This document shows positions 16,246 to 23,469 of a DNA stretch of 40,194 nt, piece after piece. Made by a program: the position numbers and the translations under genes. The stretch lies in NCBI GenBank assembly GCA_002748055.1, contig PDRI01000028.1:1-40194 (forward strand). Direction: 5' to 3'. The stretch's first letter is position 1; every line of letters starts with the position of its first letter. The stretch is from Bacteroidota bacterium (lineage in GTDB: Bacteria; Bacteroidota; Bacteroidia; Bacteroidales; GCA-2748055). Under the pieces are notes generated by a model. That model saw only the letters and a list, made by a program, of their open reading frames with translations. It did not search any database and was not told the DNA's origin.

Positions 16246-17793
16246 ATGTTTATCAAGACTTACGCCTGTGCGGTCCAGGGCATTGCTGCCACCACGATCA
16301 GCATCGAAGTAAATGTGACCCGGGGGATTCGTTTTTTCATTGTCGGGCTGGCCGATAATGCTGTCAGAGAGAGCCAGCAGCGCATCGAGACAGCCATTGT
16401 GAATACGGGGTTTAAGTGGCCAAACTATCGCATCGTGATCAATCTGGCCCCCGCAGATATGCGGAAGGAGGGTTCGCATTTCGATCTTCCCCTGGCTTTA
16501 GGAATTCTGGCAGCTTCGGGTCAGCTTTCCGGTGAGCGGCTTGGCGACTACCTTTGTTTGGGCGAGCTTTCTCTCGATGGTACCGTGGTTCCGGCCAGGG
16601 GAGTCTTGCCCATGGCTCTTGAAGCCAGGGAGCGGGGTTTTCGGGGGGTGGTGATACCGCTGCCTAACCGGGGAGAAGCCATGCTTGTGGATGGCCTGGA
16701 TGTGGTGGCAGTTCCTTCACTGGCTGCTGCTGTGGCTTTTCTGGATCGGGGCGAGCGACCAAAGCTTGTGGCGGATTCTGCCGGGGAAAAGGATCCGGCT
16801 TTTCCTGAAGCACCCGGGCCCGATTTCAGCGATGTCCGGGGTCAGGAGTTTTCGAAACGGGCCATGCTGGTGGCCGCTGCCGGTGGCCATAACATCAGCC
16901 TTGTTGGTCCGCCCGGAGCAGGCAAAACCATGTTATCGATGCGGCTTCCTTCCATCCTGCCTCCGATGAGTAAGGACGAGGCCCTGCAGACCACCAGGGT
17001 GCATTCTGTGGCGGGCCTTACCGGGCGGATGGACCGCATGGTGAGCAAACGCCCCTTCAGGGCTCCCCACCATACGATTTCAAATATCGCCCTGATTGGC
17101 GGAGGAACCCGGCCCAGGCCGGGGGAGATTTCCCTGGCCCACAACGGGGTTTTGTTTCTCGACGAGCTGCCCGAATTCCGGCGTCAGGTACTGGAAGTCC
17201 TTCGCCAGCCCCTTGAGGAAGGGGTGATTCGAATAAACAGGGCCAATTACAGCCTGGAATACCCTGCCGATTTTATGCTGGTGACCTCGATGAATCCGTG
17301 CCCATGTGGCTATTACACCCACGAAAAACGGGCGTGCGAATGCCGTATCGGGGATATTCTGCGTTATCGCGCAAGGATTTCGGGGCCCTTGCTCGATCGC
17401 ATTGATTTGCATATTGAGGTGCGCCCGGTGGCCTTTAAGGCATTGGATCTTGAATCCGAACCCCTTTCATCGGCAGCTATGCTTGAACGTGTTGTGGAGG
17501 CACGCCGGATACAGGAGCTCCGTTTTCAGGGTGCCGGATTCAGGCCTGTGAATGCCCGGATGGATGCAGCAGCCATCCGTCGCTTTTGCATGCCCGACAG
17601 GCAGGGGCGTCAGACCCTGGAGAAGGCCATGGAGAGCTATGCCTTATCGGCCAGGGCCCATCAGCGAATTCTGAAAGTGGCCCGAACCATCGCTGATCTG
17701 GATGGCAGCAGGAAGCTTCTTAACCTGCATATAAGTGAGGCCCTGAATTATCGGGGACTGGATGCAAAGCAATCACGGGGCAGCCTGGTTTAG
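16246..17793 (+). CDS. YifB family Mg-chelatase-like AAA ATPase (ComM-like)
   Basis: A 515-residue protein. The N-terminal domain is of the ChlI/Lon-protease fold type (KTYACAVQGIAATTISIEVNVTRGI, then LPLALGILAASGQL). An AAA+ module follows, with Walker A GPPGAGKTMLS, the FRAPHHTIS block, Walker B GVLFLDELPEF and the arginine-finger region LLDRIDLHIEV. A Cys-rich segment (NPCPCGYYTHEKRACEC) follows the sensor region. YifB/ComM in other bacteria is a hexameric helicase promoting branch migration during natural transformation; whether this organism is competent is not shown. Its stop overlaps the convergent rhodanese-fold gene by 4 bp. Confidence 0.93.
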   Translation: MFIKTYACAVQGIAATTISIEVNVTRGIRFFIVGLADNAVRESQQRIETAIVNTGFKWPNYRIVINLAPADMRKEGSHFDLPLALGILAASGQLSGERLGDYLCLGELSLDGTVVPARGVLPMALEARERGFRGVVIPLPNRGEAMLVDGLDVVAVPSLAAAVAFLDRGERPKLVADSAGEKDPAFPEAPGPDFSDVRGQEFSKRAMLVAAAGGHNISLVGPPGAGKTMLSMRLPSILPPMSKDEALQTTRVHSVAGLTGRMDRMVSKRPFRAPHHTISNIALIGGGTRPRPGEISLAHNGVLFLDELPEFRRQVLEVLRQPLEEGVIRINRANYSLEYPADFMLVTSMNPCPCGYYTHEKRACECRIGDILRYRARISGPLLDRIDLHIEVRPVAFKALDLESEPLSSAAMLERVVEARRIQELRFQGAGFRPVNARMDAAAIRRFCMPDRQGRQTLEKAMESYALSARAHQRILKVARTIADLDGSRKLLNLHISEALNYRGLDAKQSRGSLV

Positions 17794-18416
17794 CAGCCTC
17801 CCTCTACCCGCTTTTTCTTTGGTCGCGGTGCAATTTTGGGCAGGGCCGGGGCGGGTTGAGAGCTGGTTTCTACAGCTGCACCGCCACCGAGGGCCCGGCT
17901 GGCTCCCTGGCGGAAGTTGTAGCGGGCAATCTCTTCGTCGGGGCTGGTGGCCGCGGGCGCTTTCGGGTTCATAATGGTTTCGGCCCAATAGTTCAGCCCG
18001 CCCTGCAAAACGTAGTTGTTTTCGTAGCCCAACTGCCTGGTGAGCATCCAGGCCTGGTTGGCGTTTACAGTACTGTTCGAGTAGAACACGTTGTAGCGGA
18101 GGTCCTGGTCGAGGTAGTCCTTCCACTCGGGCTCAAGGAGGGCGCTGAGGGGAATGTTGATTGCGCCGGGCAGGTGGAATTTCTCGTATTCGTTGGCGTT
18201 TCGAACATCTATCAGTACCAGTGAGAGGTCCTTACTGATAAGCATATGGGCTACTTCATCGGGCGAGAAGTACTGCATGCCACTGTTCACATATTCCAGT
18301 AATTCTTCGGGGCCGAGCTTATAGGGATGGGTTGTATTGGCGGGAACAAAGGCCAGAATGAGGCCAAGGGGCACAAGGATGATGGCCAGCAGTACTCTTG
18401 GATTGATCTTTTTCAT
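17790..18416 (-). CDS. Membrane-anchored rhodanese-fold protein lacking the active-site Cys, with C-terminal Gly-Gly-Cys
   Basis: A 208-residue protein. Residues about 8-25 are a signal anchor, so the rest should be periplasmic. Residues about 50-147 are a rhodanese domain: SPDEVAHMLIS, LVLIDVRNANEYEKFHLPGAINIPL and GYENNYVLQGGLNYW. The active-site loop, normally C-x-x-G-x-x, reads VFYSNSTVNANQAW (Ser113-Ser115), with no cysteine. The only cysteine in the whole protein is the last residue, Cys208, in a Pro/Lys-rich tail ending VEGGC. A standard sulfurtransferase reaction is thus unlikely; a sulfur-carrier role for the tail is inference. It is the last gene of the psr operon, 50 bp after yeeE. 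Confidence 0.88.
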   Translation of the reverse strand: MKKINPRVLLAIILVPLGLILAFVPANTTHPYKLGPEELLEYVNSGMQYFSPDEVAHMLISKDLSLVLIDVRNANEYEKFHLPGAINIPLSALLEPEWKDYLDQDLRYNVFYSNSTVNANQAWMLTRQLGYENNYVLQGGLNYWAETIMNPKAPAATSPDEEIARYNFRQGASRALGGGAAVETSSQPAPALPKIAPRPKKKRVEGGC

Positions 18417-18466
18417 GGCGTTTGGGTTTCAATGATTAAACAATCTGTTTCAGCAGAGGTTCACGC

Positions 18467-19057
18467 TTAGTACTCTTTTTGGGGGAATTTCTTTTCGGCC
18501 CACTCGGCGACCCAAAACATGCCCATGGCCACAATGATGATGCCCAGGACAACCACCCCTTCTTTTACGCCCAGCACTTCGGGCAGGGTGGGTGTACCCC
18601 TGAAGGACCCCTTGTAGAAGTTCTCGAGCAGGGGATAGACCTCTGCAAAAAGAACGATGCCTACGAAGATCCCGACCGCAAACAGCATGGCATCGATCTT
18701 TCCGATGGCCGCTCCACAGAAGCTGGTGCCCGGACAAAAACCGCCGAGGATGAAGCCGGTACCCATGATGATGCCGCCCACGATGGTCGAGCCCAGGTAG
18801 GTCGGATTAATGTAAACCAGGTCGAGGTCGATCCAGCCAAAAAGGCTCATGAACAGCAGACCGACCATGGCCGTGATGGCCGCAGTAAAGAAGACCTTCA
18901 GTACGACTGTATCGTAGCCGTAAAATACGCCGGCCAGTTTTCGGCTCGAGGAGAATCCGCTGGATTCAAGCACAAAGCCAAAGCCGATTCCAATCAGGAA
19001 GGCAAACAGGAAATTGGTGTTCGGGCTAATGATCTCATTGACAATTAATGGTCCCAT
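18467..19057 (-). CDS. YeeE/YedE family sulfur-compound transporter, C-terminal half type
   Basis: A 196-residue membrane protein with about five hydrophobic segments. It carries the YeeE/YedE signature GGFCPGTSFCGAAIGKIDAMLFAVGIFVGIV, with two cysteines in the pore motif. Full-length YeeE-type proteins (about 350 residues) import thiosulfate, relaying it past conserved cysteines. Here the family is split into two genes, and this is the second half-size unit. The first lies 20 bp upstream with its own stop and start, so this is not a frameshift. It probably forms a heterodimeric channel with that protein. Context (psrABC upstream, rhodanese downstream) points to uptake or export of thiosulfate, sulfide or polysulfide. 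Confidence 0.85.
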   Translation of the reverse strand: MGPLIVNEIISPNTNFLFAFLIGIGFGFVLESSGFSSSRKLAGVFYGYDTVVLKVFFTAAITAMVGLLFMSLFGWIDLDLVYINPTYLGSTIVGGIIMGTGFILGGFCPGTSFCGAAIGKIDAMLFAVGIFVGIVLFAEVYPLLENFYKGSFRGTPTLPEVLGVKEGVVVLGIIIVAMGMFWVAEWAEKKFPQKEY

Positions 19058-19077
19058 GATCGCTATATCTTTAACAA

Positions 19078-19608
19078 TTAGATCCAGTTTTTTCGTACAA
19101 AATAGGCGAGGGCGAAAGCCGTTCCAAAGATGAAGGCCATTGAAATAAAGCCATTTAACGACAGTACACCCATGCCGCTTAATGCCGATCCGCTTGTACA
19201 GCCCCGGCCCAGTTGCGAGCCAAAGCCGAAGAGGAGGCCCCCGGCCAGGGCAAAGATGAGCCTGCGCTTCGAGCTAATGTTCGGGTGGTGCTCAACCTTG
19301 ATTTTCAGCCGTCCCGCAATGGCACCCGATAAAAAGGCCCCCACAATGACCCCAAGCATTTGAAAAACCAGCCATGATTTCATGGGCCCCCCGGGGTGGC
19401 CGGCATTGTATTCGACGAAGAATTTCGTGTTTTCGGCATGGCCGGGTGTAAGGGTATTTACAGTGGCTACCACAGTACTTTTTACAGCCCCGCTGGCCCC
19501 GAGGCCCCTTCCGGCCACAAAATTAGCCGCGATCAGCACGAGCCCCAGCAACACCCCTCCCAGGTAGGGATTGATGTACCTGGTCTTTTTAACAACTGTC
19601 TCACTCAT
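19078..19608 (-). CDS. YeeE/YedE family sulfur-compound transporter, N-terminal half type
   Basis: A 176-residue membrane protein with about five hydrophobic segments and the YeeE/YedE motif FGSQLGRGCTSGSALSGMGVLSLNGF, containing its only conserved cysteine. The opening KKTRYINPYLGGVLLGLVLIAANFVAGRGLG is typical of the first half of split YeeE pairs. It is encoded between the NrfD-type subunit (21 bp upstream) and the second YeeE half (20 bp downstream). The substrate is inferred to be a small sulfur species; the sequence itself does not say whether thiosulfate or another form, nor the direction. Confidence 0.85.
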   Translation of the reverse strand: MSETVVKKTRYINPYLGGVLLGLVLIAANFVAGRGLGASGAVKSTVVATVNTLTPGHAENTKFFVEYNAGHPGGPMKSWLVFQMLGVIVGAFLSGAIAGRLKIKVEHHPNISSKRRLIFALAGGLLFGFGSQLGRGCTSGSALSGMGVLSLNGFISMAFIFGTAFALAYFVRKNWI

Positions 19609-19629
19609 CTCTTTTTCTTTTTATTGGTC

Positions 19630-20571
19630 CTAATAAAGCCATCTGCTTTCCTGTCCTGCATAGGCGAGGATGAATCTCAGCATAAAACTTCCGAACAACA
19701 CCAGGGTAGCCGGAATAAGCACGGGAATTTTGAATTTATACAGTTCCAGTACTTCCAGAATAACAGGCACAACCATCCCCATGAAGACCACGAAGATCCA
19801 GAATGAGGCCGTCCAGGGGCCGCCCAGAAAGAGCTCCGCCGCATTGATCTGTACCTGGGTGCTGGCCAGGAAACCCATAAACATGTGGACGATGAGGAAG
19901 AGCTCAACGACGATGATGCCGATGTCGATTCGGGCAAAGGTGTTTCGTTCTTTATGGTCCTTCGACAGCAGCATGATGGCTGCAGCTCCGGCCGACAGTC
20001 CCGAGGCCAGGAAAAGGGGCCCCAGTATGGAGGTATTCCACAGAGGACGGGCATTGAAGGCCGAGAACAGGATGCCGGTATAGACCCCCAGGATTATTGC
20101 AGACAGGCTCATGACCCAGGCCAGCATCAGCTTGTATTTCACAAAGAAGGCCTCCAGGTCTTCCAGAATCTTATAGGGCCATTTCCAGCGGGGGAAGACT
20201 TCCCGAATGTGAATGGCCGACCAGATAAAAGACAGGGGGGTAACCAGCATCAGAATCCACGCACCCCAGGACATGGGCGATTCGATCCGGATGGTGGTGT
20301 AGAGCCGCCAGAACCAAAGCCTGTGTTTCAGGTCGAGAAAGAGTGCTCCCAGTCCGAGGAGGAGAATCCAGGGCACAATGTGGGGGGCGATCTTCACTGC
20401 CGTGGGGAATTGTTTCTCCTTTCCGGTGATGGTATAGAGCCCGGCAAAGAGGAGGATGCCTGCTGCGAGTCCACCCAGAAAAAGGTACAGAGGAATCTGC
20501 CAGTGCCAGATATGCAGGTGGGGATCAATAAGGTAGTTATTGCGACCGCTGACAATGATTTCTTCTCTCAT
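19630..20571 (-). CDS. psrC: NrfD/PsrC-type quinol-linked membrane subunit
   Basis: A 313-residue membrane protein with about eight to nine helices. The start IDPHLHIWHWQIPLYLFLGGLAAGILLFAGL is the hallmark of NrfD/PsrC proteins, which contact the quinone pool and pass electrons to the iron-sulfur subunit. A charged loop LDLKHRLWFWRLYTTIRIESPMSWGAW follows, as in the family. Length matches Wolinella-type PsrC (about 317). It begins 6 bp after the ferredoxin-type gene. It binds no haem of its own, unlike the cytochrome b of Salmonella PhsC. The gene symbol is by analogy; polysulfide, thiosulfate or sulfur reductase cannot be told apart here. Confidence 0.85.
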   Translation of the reverse strand: MREEIIVSGRNNYLIDPHLHIWHWQIPLYLFLGGLAAGILLFAGLYTITGKEKQFPTAVKIAPHIVPWILLLGLGALFLDLKHRLWFWRLYTTIRIESPMSWGAWILMLVTPLSFIWSAIHIREVFPRWKWPYKILEDLEAFFVKYKLMLAWVMSLSAIILGVYTGILFSAFNARPLWNTSILGPLFLASGLSAGAAAIMLLSKDHKERNTFARIDIGIIVVELFLIVHMFMGFLASTQVQINAAELFLGGPWTASFWIFVVFMGMVVPVILEVLELYKFKIPVLIPATLVLFGSFMLRFILAYAGQESRWLY

Positions 20572-20577
20572 GGCTTT

Positions 20578-21111
20578 CTAGATCAGGAAATAGAGTTGAG
20601 GTTTGGTTCCGGCTTCGGGGATCAGGGTTTTGTACTTTCTTATCTTGAGGATCTCTGATACCGGCGAGTTTGGGTCGTCGAGGTCTCCGAAGTACATGCA
20701 TTTGGTGGGGCAGGCCGAGACACAGGCGGGCTGAAGGCCTTTTTTAATCCGGTGTATGCAGAAGGTGCACTTGTCGACATAGCCTTCGGGGTGCGAGTAG
20801 CGCGCATCGTAGGGACAGCTCTGAATGCAGGCCCCGCAGCCAATGCACTTGTTTGGGCTTACCAGTACGATGCCCCCGTCGACATAGTGGCTGGCCCCTG
20901 TGGGGCAGCAGCGTACACAGGGCGAATTCTTACACTGGTTACAGCGCTCGGAACGAATTTCGATCTCGAGCTGGGGATAGCTGCCATCGGTGACCTCCAC
21001 CACCCAGTCGCGGCAATAGCCGATGGGGACATTGTTTTCGGTCTGGCAGGCCACCACGCAGTCGCTGCAGCCCACACACTTCTTTGTATCTATGGCCATT
21101 GCGTATCTCAT
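20578..21111 (-). CDS. psrB: Four-cluster [4Fe-4S] electron-transfer subunit (PsrB/PhsB type)
   Basis: A 177-residue ferredoxin-like protein with four cysteine groups: CVGCSDCVVACQTENNVP, RCNQCKNSPCVRCCPTGA, CIGCGACIQSCPYDARY and CTFCIHRIKKGLQPACVSACPT. Each final Cys-Pro completes another cluster, the pattern of DMSO-reductase family beta subunits holding four [4Fe-4S] clusters. It would carry electrons between the NrfD subunit and the molybdoenzyme. It has no signal peptide; in this family the beta subunit is exported as a complex with the Tat-targeted alpha subunit. The start overlaps the alpha-subunit stop by 4 bp. Confidence 0.92.
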   Translation of the reverse strand: MRYAMAIDTKKCVGCSDCVVACQTENNVPIGYCRDWVVEVTDGSYPQLEIEIRSERCNQCKNSPCVRCCPTGASHYVDGGIVLVSPNKCIGCGACIQSCPYDARYSHPEGYVDKCTFCIHRIKKGLQPACVSACPTKCMYFGDLDDPNSPVSEILKIRKYKTLIPEAGTKPQLYFLI

Positions 21112-23348
21112 GATGCAGCCTCCTCCTCCTTGGGTTCGAACCTAAAGGTGACAAAGTTTCCCCGCATGCCGGTTCCGCCCATGATGGGATCCACATGGAC
21201 CCGGGTGATGAGTTCGGCATCACCGGCCCCCTTTCCGTAAGCGCGCGAGAGATGTTTGTTCGTGTGACCGAAACCATGTACCATGTAAACACTGTCCCAG
21301 CGGATGCGTTCCGTTACCCTTGCCATGATGGGGAAAGAGGAGCGAATCCCGTCCTGGTTCTCGAGCCAGATGTACTGGCCGTTTTTTATACCCCATTCCC
21401 CGGCCACCTTTGGGTTGATCCAGATGGCATTTTCCTCCATCAGGTCTTTGAGCAGGGCATTGTTGGCTGTGCGGCCGAAGGTATGCATGGGAGCCCGGCC
21501 ATAGTTGAGGCGGTAATAGCCTGCAGGCGGCTCTTCATGGGCTGTGTATACAGGCAGGGGGTCGAAGCCCTCATTGGCCAGGGCGGTGCTGTAGAGTTCG
21601 ATCTTGCCCGTATTGGTGTAAAACTCGTGGTCTTCACCGGGGCTGAAATAGAGGTCGTCCCACGAGCGTTCATAGGTCTTGACCCCGATGCGCTGCATTT
21701 CTTCCAGCGAGGTGTCAAGCTGCCTTAATTGCCAGTCGAGCATCTCCTCGATGTTGTTCCAGCTGAAGTAGTCTTCGAGTCCCAGCCGCTTCGACAGCTC
21801 CCTGGCCATCCAGTAAGCCGGCTTGGTATCGTACTTCGGTTCTGCTGCCGGCATGCGCAGGGCAATGGCCGGTTTACGGTGTGGCGAATTCCGGATGGTA
21901 TCGTAGCGTTCGAGGTAGGTGCATTCGGGCAGTACGACATCTGCCCAGCCGGTGATGGCCATGGGCATGGTATCGACCACGACAAGGAGGTCGAGGTGTT
22001 GAATGGCCTCCAGGACTTTGTTTGAATTTGGAATGGTCTTGAGCAGATTGGTACCGTTCACAATCCACCCCTTGAAGTTGCAGCTGCGGTTTACCTCCGG
22101 GATGGTGGCTTCGCAGATTCCCGAGGCGATGGTTTCGTATGCCAGATTGTACTGGCCCGGAAAAGCGTCCCGCCAGGTTTTTTTGGGAGTGGGATAGGGC
22201 GGATGTGGCCAATCCGGAACAGCGACTCTTTCCGGATTGTAGAAGCCGCCGCGACGTCCCCAGGATCCGAGCAGGGCATTCAGGATGGCCATGGCACGGC
22301 TGCGCTGGGTGTCGTCGCCGTACCAGGTTACGTGGCGTCCCGGGTGAATGATGACCGATGGAGCCGCGTCGGCCATTTCCTTTGCCGATTTGCGAATCAG
22401 TTCGGGTTTGATAGTGGTGATCCCATAGGCCCATTCGGGGCTGAAGTTTCGGACGTGGGCTTTGAGTTGTTCGAAGCCGAAGGTGTATTTCTCTACGTAG
22501 GCCTTATCATACCATTCCTCGTTGATGATGACGTGTATCCAGGAAAGTAAAAGGGCCAGGTCGGTGGCCGGCTTAATGGGCAGCCAGTATTTTGACTTGC
22601 TTGCAGCGATGCTGAAGCGGGGATCGACGGTGATGATGGAGGCGCCCTTGTCGATGGCGTCGGACATCTCCTGTACCTGACCATTGTGCATGTTTTCGCC
22701 CAGATGGGAGCCGATCAGTACCAGGCATTTGGTGTCTCTGATATCGGTGCGTTCGGGACTGCCTACGCCTTCGCCGAAGGTCGTGTGGTAGGCCACCTCC
22801 CGTGGTCCGCGACATTGAGCATAAGAGGGAGCCGCAATGTTGTTCGAGCCAAAGGCCTTGAGCAGTCTGCCAAAGTATTTTCCGCCCGAACCGTGGGTGA
22901 GCAGGGCGAGGCATTCGGGCCCGTGGGTTTCTGCCAGGGCTTTCATTTTTTCAGCGATAAGGTCGAGGGCCTCCTCCCAGCTGGCCTGACGAAAGACTTG
23001 CTTTCCACGTTCTTCGACCCGAATCAGGGGGGTCTTGAGTCTGTCTTCATCGTAATACATGCCCGGTCCGCCGGTGCCGCGGGGACAGAAGCGGCCATTG
23101 GAGTGCTGGTCCTCGTCGTTGCCTACCACCTTCCAGATTTCACCGTTTTCGTTCTTGTAAACCCATCCGGCGCACTTCCAGAAACAAATCTCACAAACAG
23201 TAGGTGTCCTTGTGAGCCTGAGTTTCATGTCCTTTCCTGAAAGAGGATTTCCGCTGAGTTGCCGATGGAGCCCCAGACCGCTTGCACCAAGGGCCAGTCC
23301 GCCCAGCCCCAGTCCCGATATGCGGATGAAATCTCTTCTGCTAGTCAT
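21108..23348 (-). CDS. psrA: Molybdopterin oxidoreductase, thiosulfate/polysulfide reductase alpha subunit type
   Basis: A 746-residue DMSO-reductase family enzyme. It starts with a twin-arginine signal (TSRRDFIRISGLGLGGLALGA). An N-terminal [4Fe-4S] site is formed by Cys52, Cys55, Cys59 and Cys88 (CEICFWKC...FCPRG). The likely Mo ligand is Cys179 in SYAQCRGP. MGD-binding and C-terminal blocks include LVLIGSHLGEN and the final GYYRLNYGRAPMHTFGRTANNALL. Length is close to PsrA/PhsA (about 760) and much shorter than tetrathionate reductase. The ATG at 23348 is chosen because it starts the Tat signal; the longer frame to 23429 crosses the promoter. Likely terminal reductase for polysulfide, sulfur or thiosulfate, in the periplasm. 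Confidence 0.9.
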   Translation of the reverse strand: MTSRRDFIRISGLGLGGLALGASGLGLHRQLSGNPLSGKDMKLRLTRTPTVCEICFWKCAGWVYKNENGEIWKVVGNDEDQHSNGRFCPRGTGGPGMYYDEDRLKTPLIRVEERGKQVFRQASWEEALDLIAEKMKALAETHGPECLALLTHGSGGKYFGRLLKAFGSNNIAAPSYAQCRGPREVAYHTTFGEGVGSPERTDIRDTKCLVLIGSHLGENMHNGQVQEMSDAIDKGASIITVDPRFSIAASKSKYWLPIKPATDLALLLSWIHVIINEEWYDKAYVEKYTFGFEQLKAHVRNFSPEWAYGITTIKPELIRKSAKEMADAAPSVIIHPGRHVTWYGDDTQRSRAMAILNALLGSWGRRGGFYNPERVAVPDWPHPPYPTPKKTWRDAFPGQYNLAYETIASGICEATIPEVNRSCNFKGWIVNGTNLLKTIPNSNKVLEAIQHLDLLVVVDTMPMAITGWADVVLPECTYLERYDTIRNSPHRKPAIALRMPAAEPKYDTKPAYWMARELSKRLGLEDYFSWNNIEEMLDWQLRQLDTSLEEMQRIGVKTYERSWDDLYFSPGEDHEFYTNTGKIELYSTALANEGFDPLPVYTAHEEPPAGYYRLNYGRAPMHTFGRTANNALLKDLMEENAIWINPKVAGEWGIKNGQYIWLENQDGIRSSFPIMARVTERIRWDSVYMVHGFGHTNKHLSRAYGKGAGDAELITRVHVDPIMGGTGMRGNFVTFRFEPKEEEAAS

Positions 23349-23391
23349 GATGCCTGAATATCGTGATAACCTGTCATACCTGGTAAAAATA

Positions 23392-23422
23392 CAAATATGT
23401 AGATAGCTACATATAAAACAAT
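23392..23422 (-). promoter_or_regulatory. Promoter of the psr operon
   Basis: On the minus strand, ATTG (23419-23422), a 19-bp spacer and CATATTTG (23392-23399) match the Bacteroidota -33/-7 pattern with one mismatch in each box. The transcript start would be near 23386, leaving a leader of about 38 nt before the psrA ATG. Confidence 0.5.
23395..23414. promoter_or_regulatory. Perfect 8-bp inverted repeat inside the psr promoter (candidate operator)
   Basis: ATATGTAG-ATAG-CTACATAT is a perfect palindrome with 8-bp arms and a 4-bp centre. It lies between the -33 and -7 elements and overlaps the -7 box by 5 bp, a repressor-type position. The arm-N4-arm layout resembles CRP/FNR-family sites, but the arms are not the FNR consensus. 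On the minus strand it is followed by a T-rich run, so an AT-rich weak terminator of the mobA transcript is an alternative reading. Confidence 0.5.
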
Positions 23423-23469
23423 GCCGCATATCATCCGCACAGTTAACTATTTAGAACGATGCTAAACAG

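Noticed and set aside
18467..19608. One YeeE gene broken by a frameshift
   Set aside because: The two halves have separate start codons, complete ends and a 20-bp non-coding gap. Split YeeE pairs are a known arrangement, so this is two genes.
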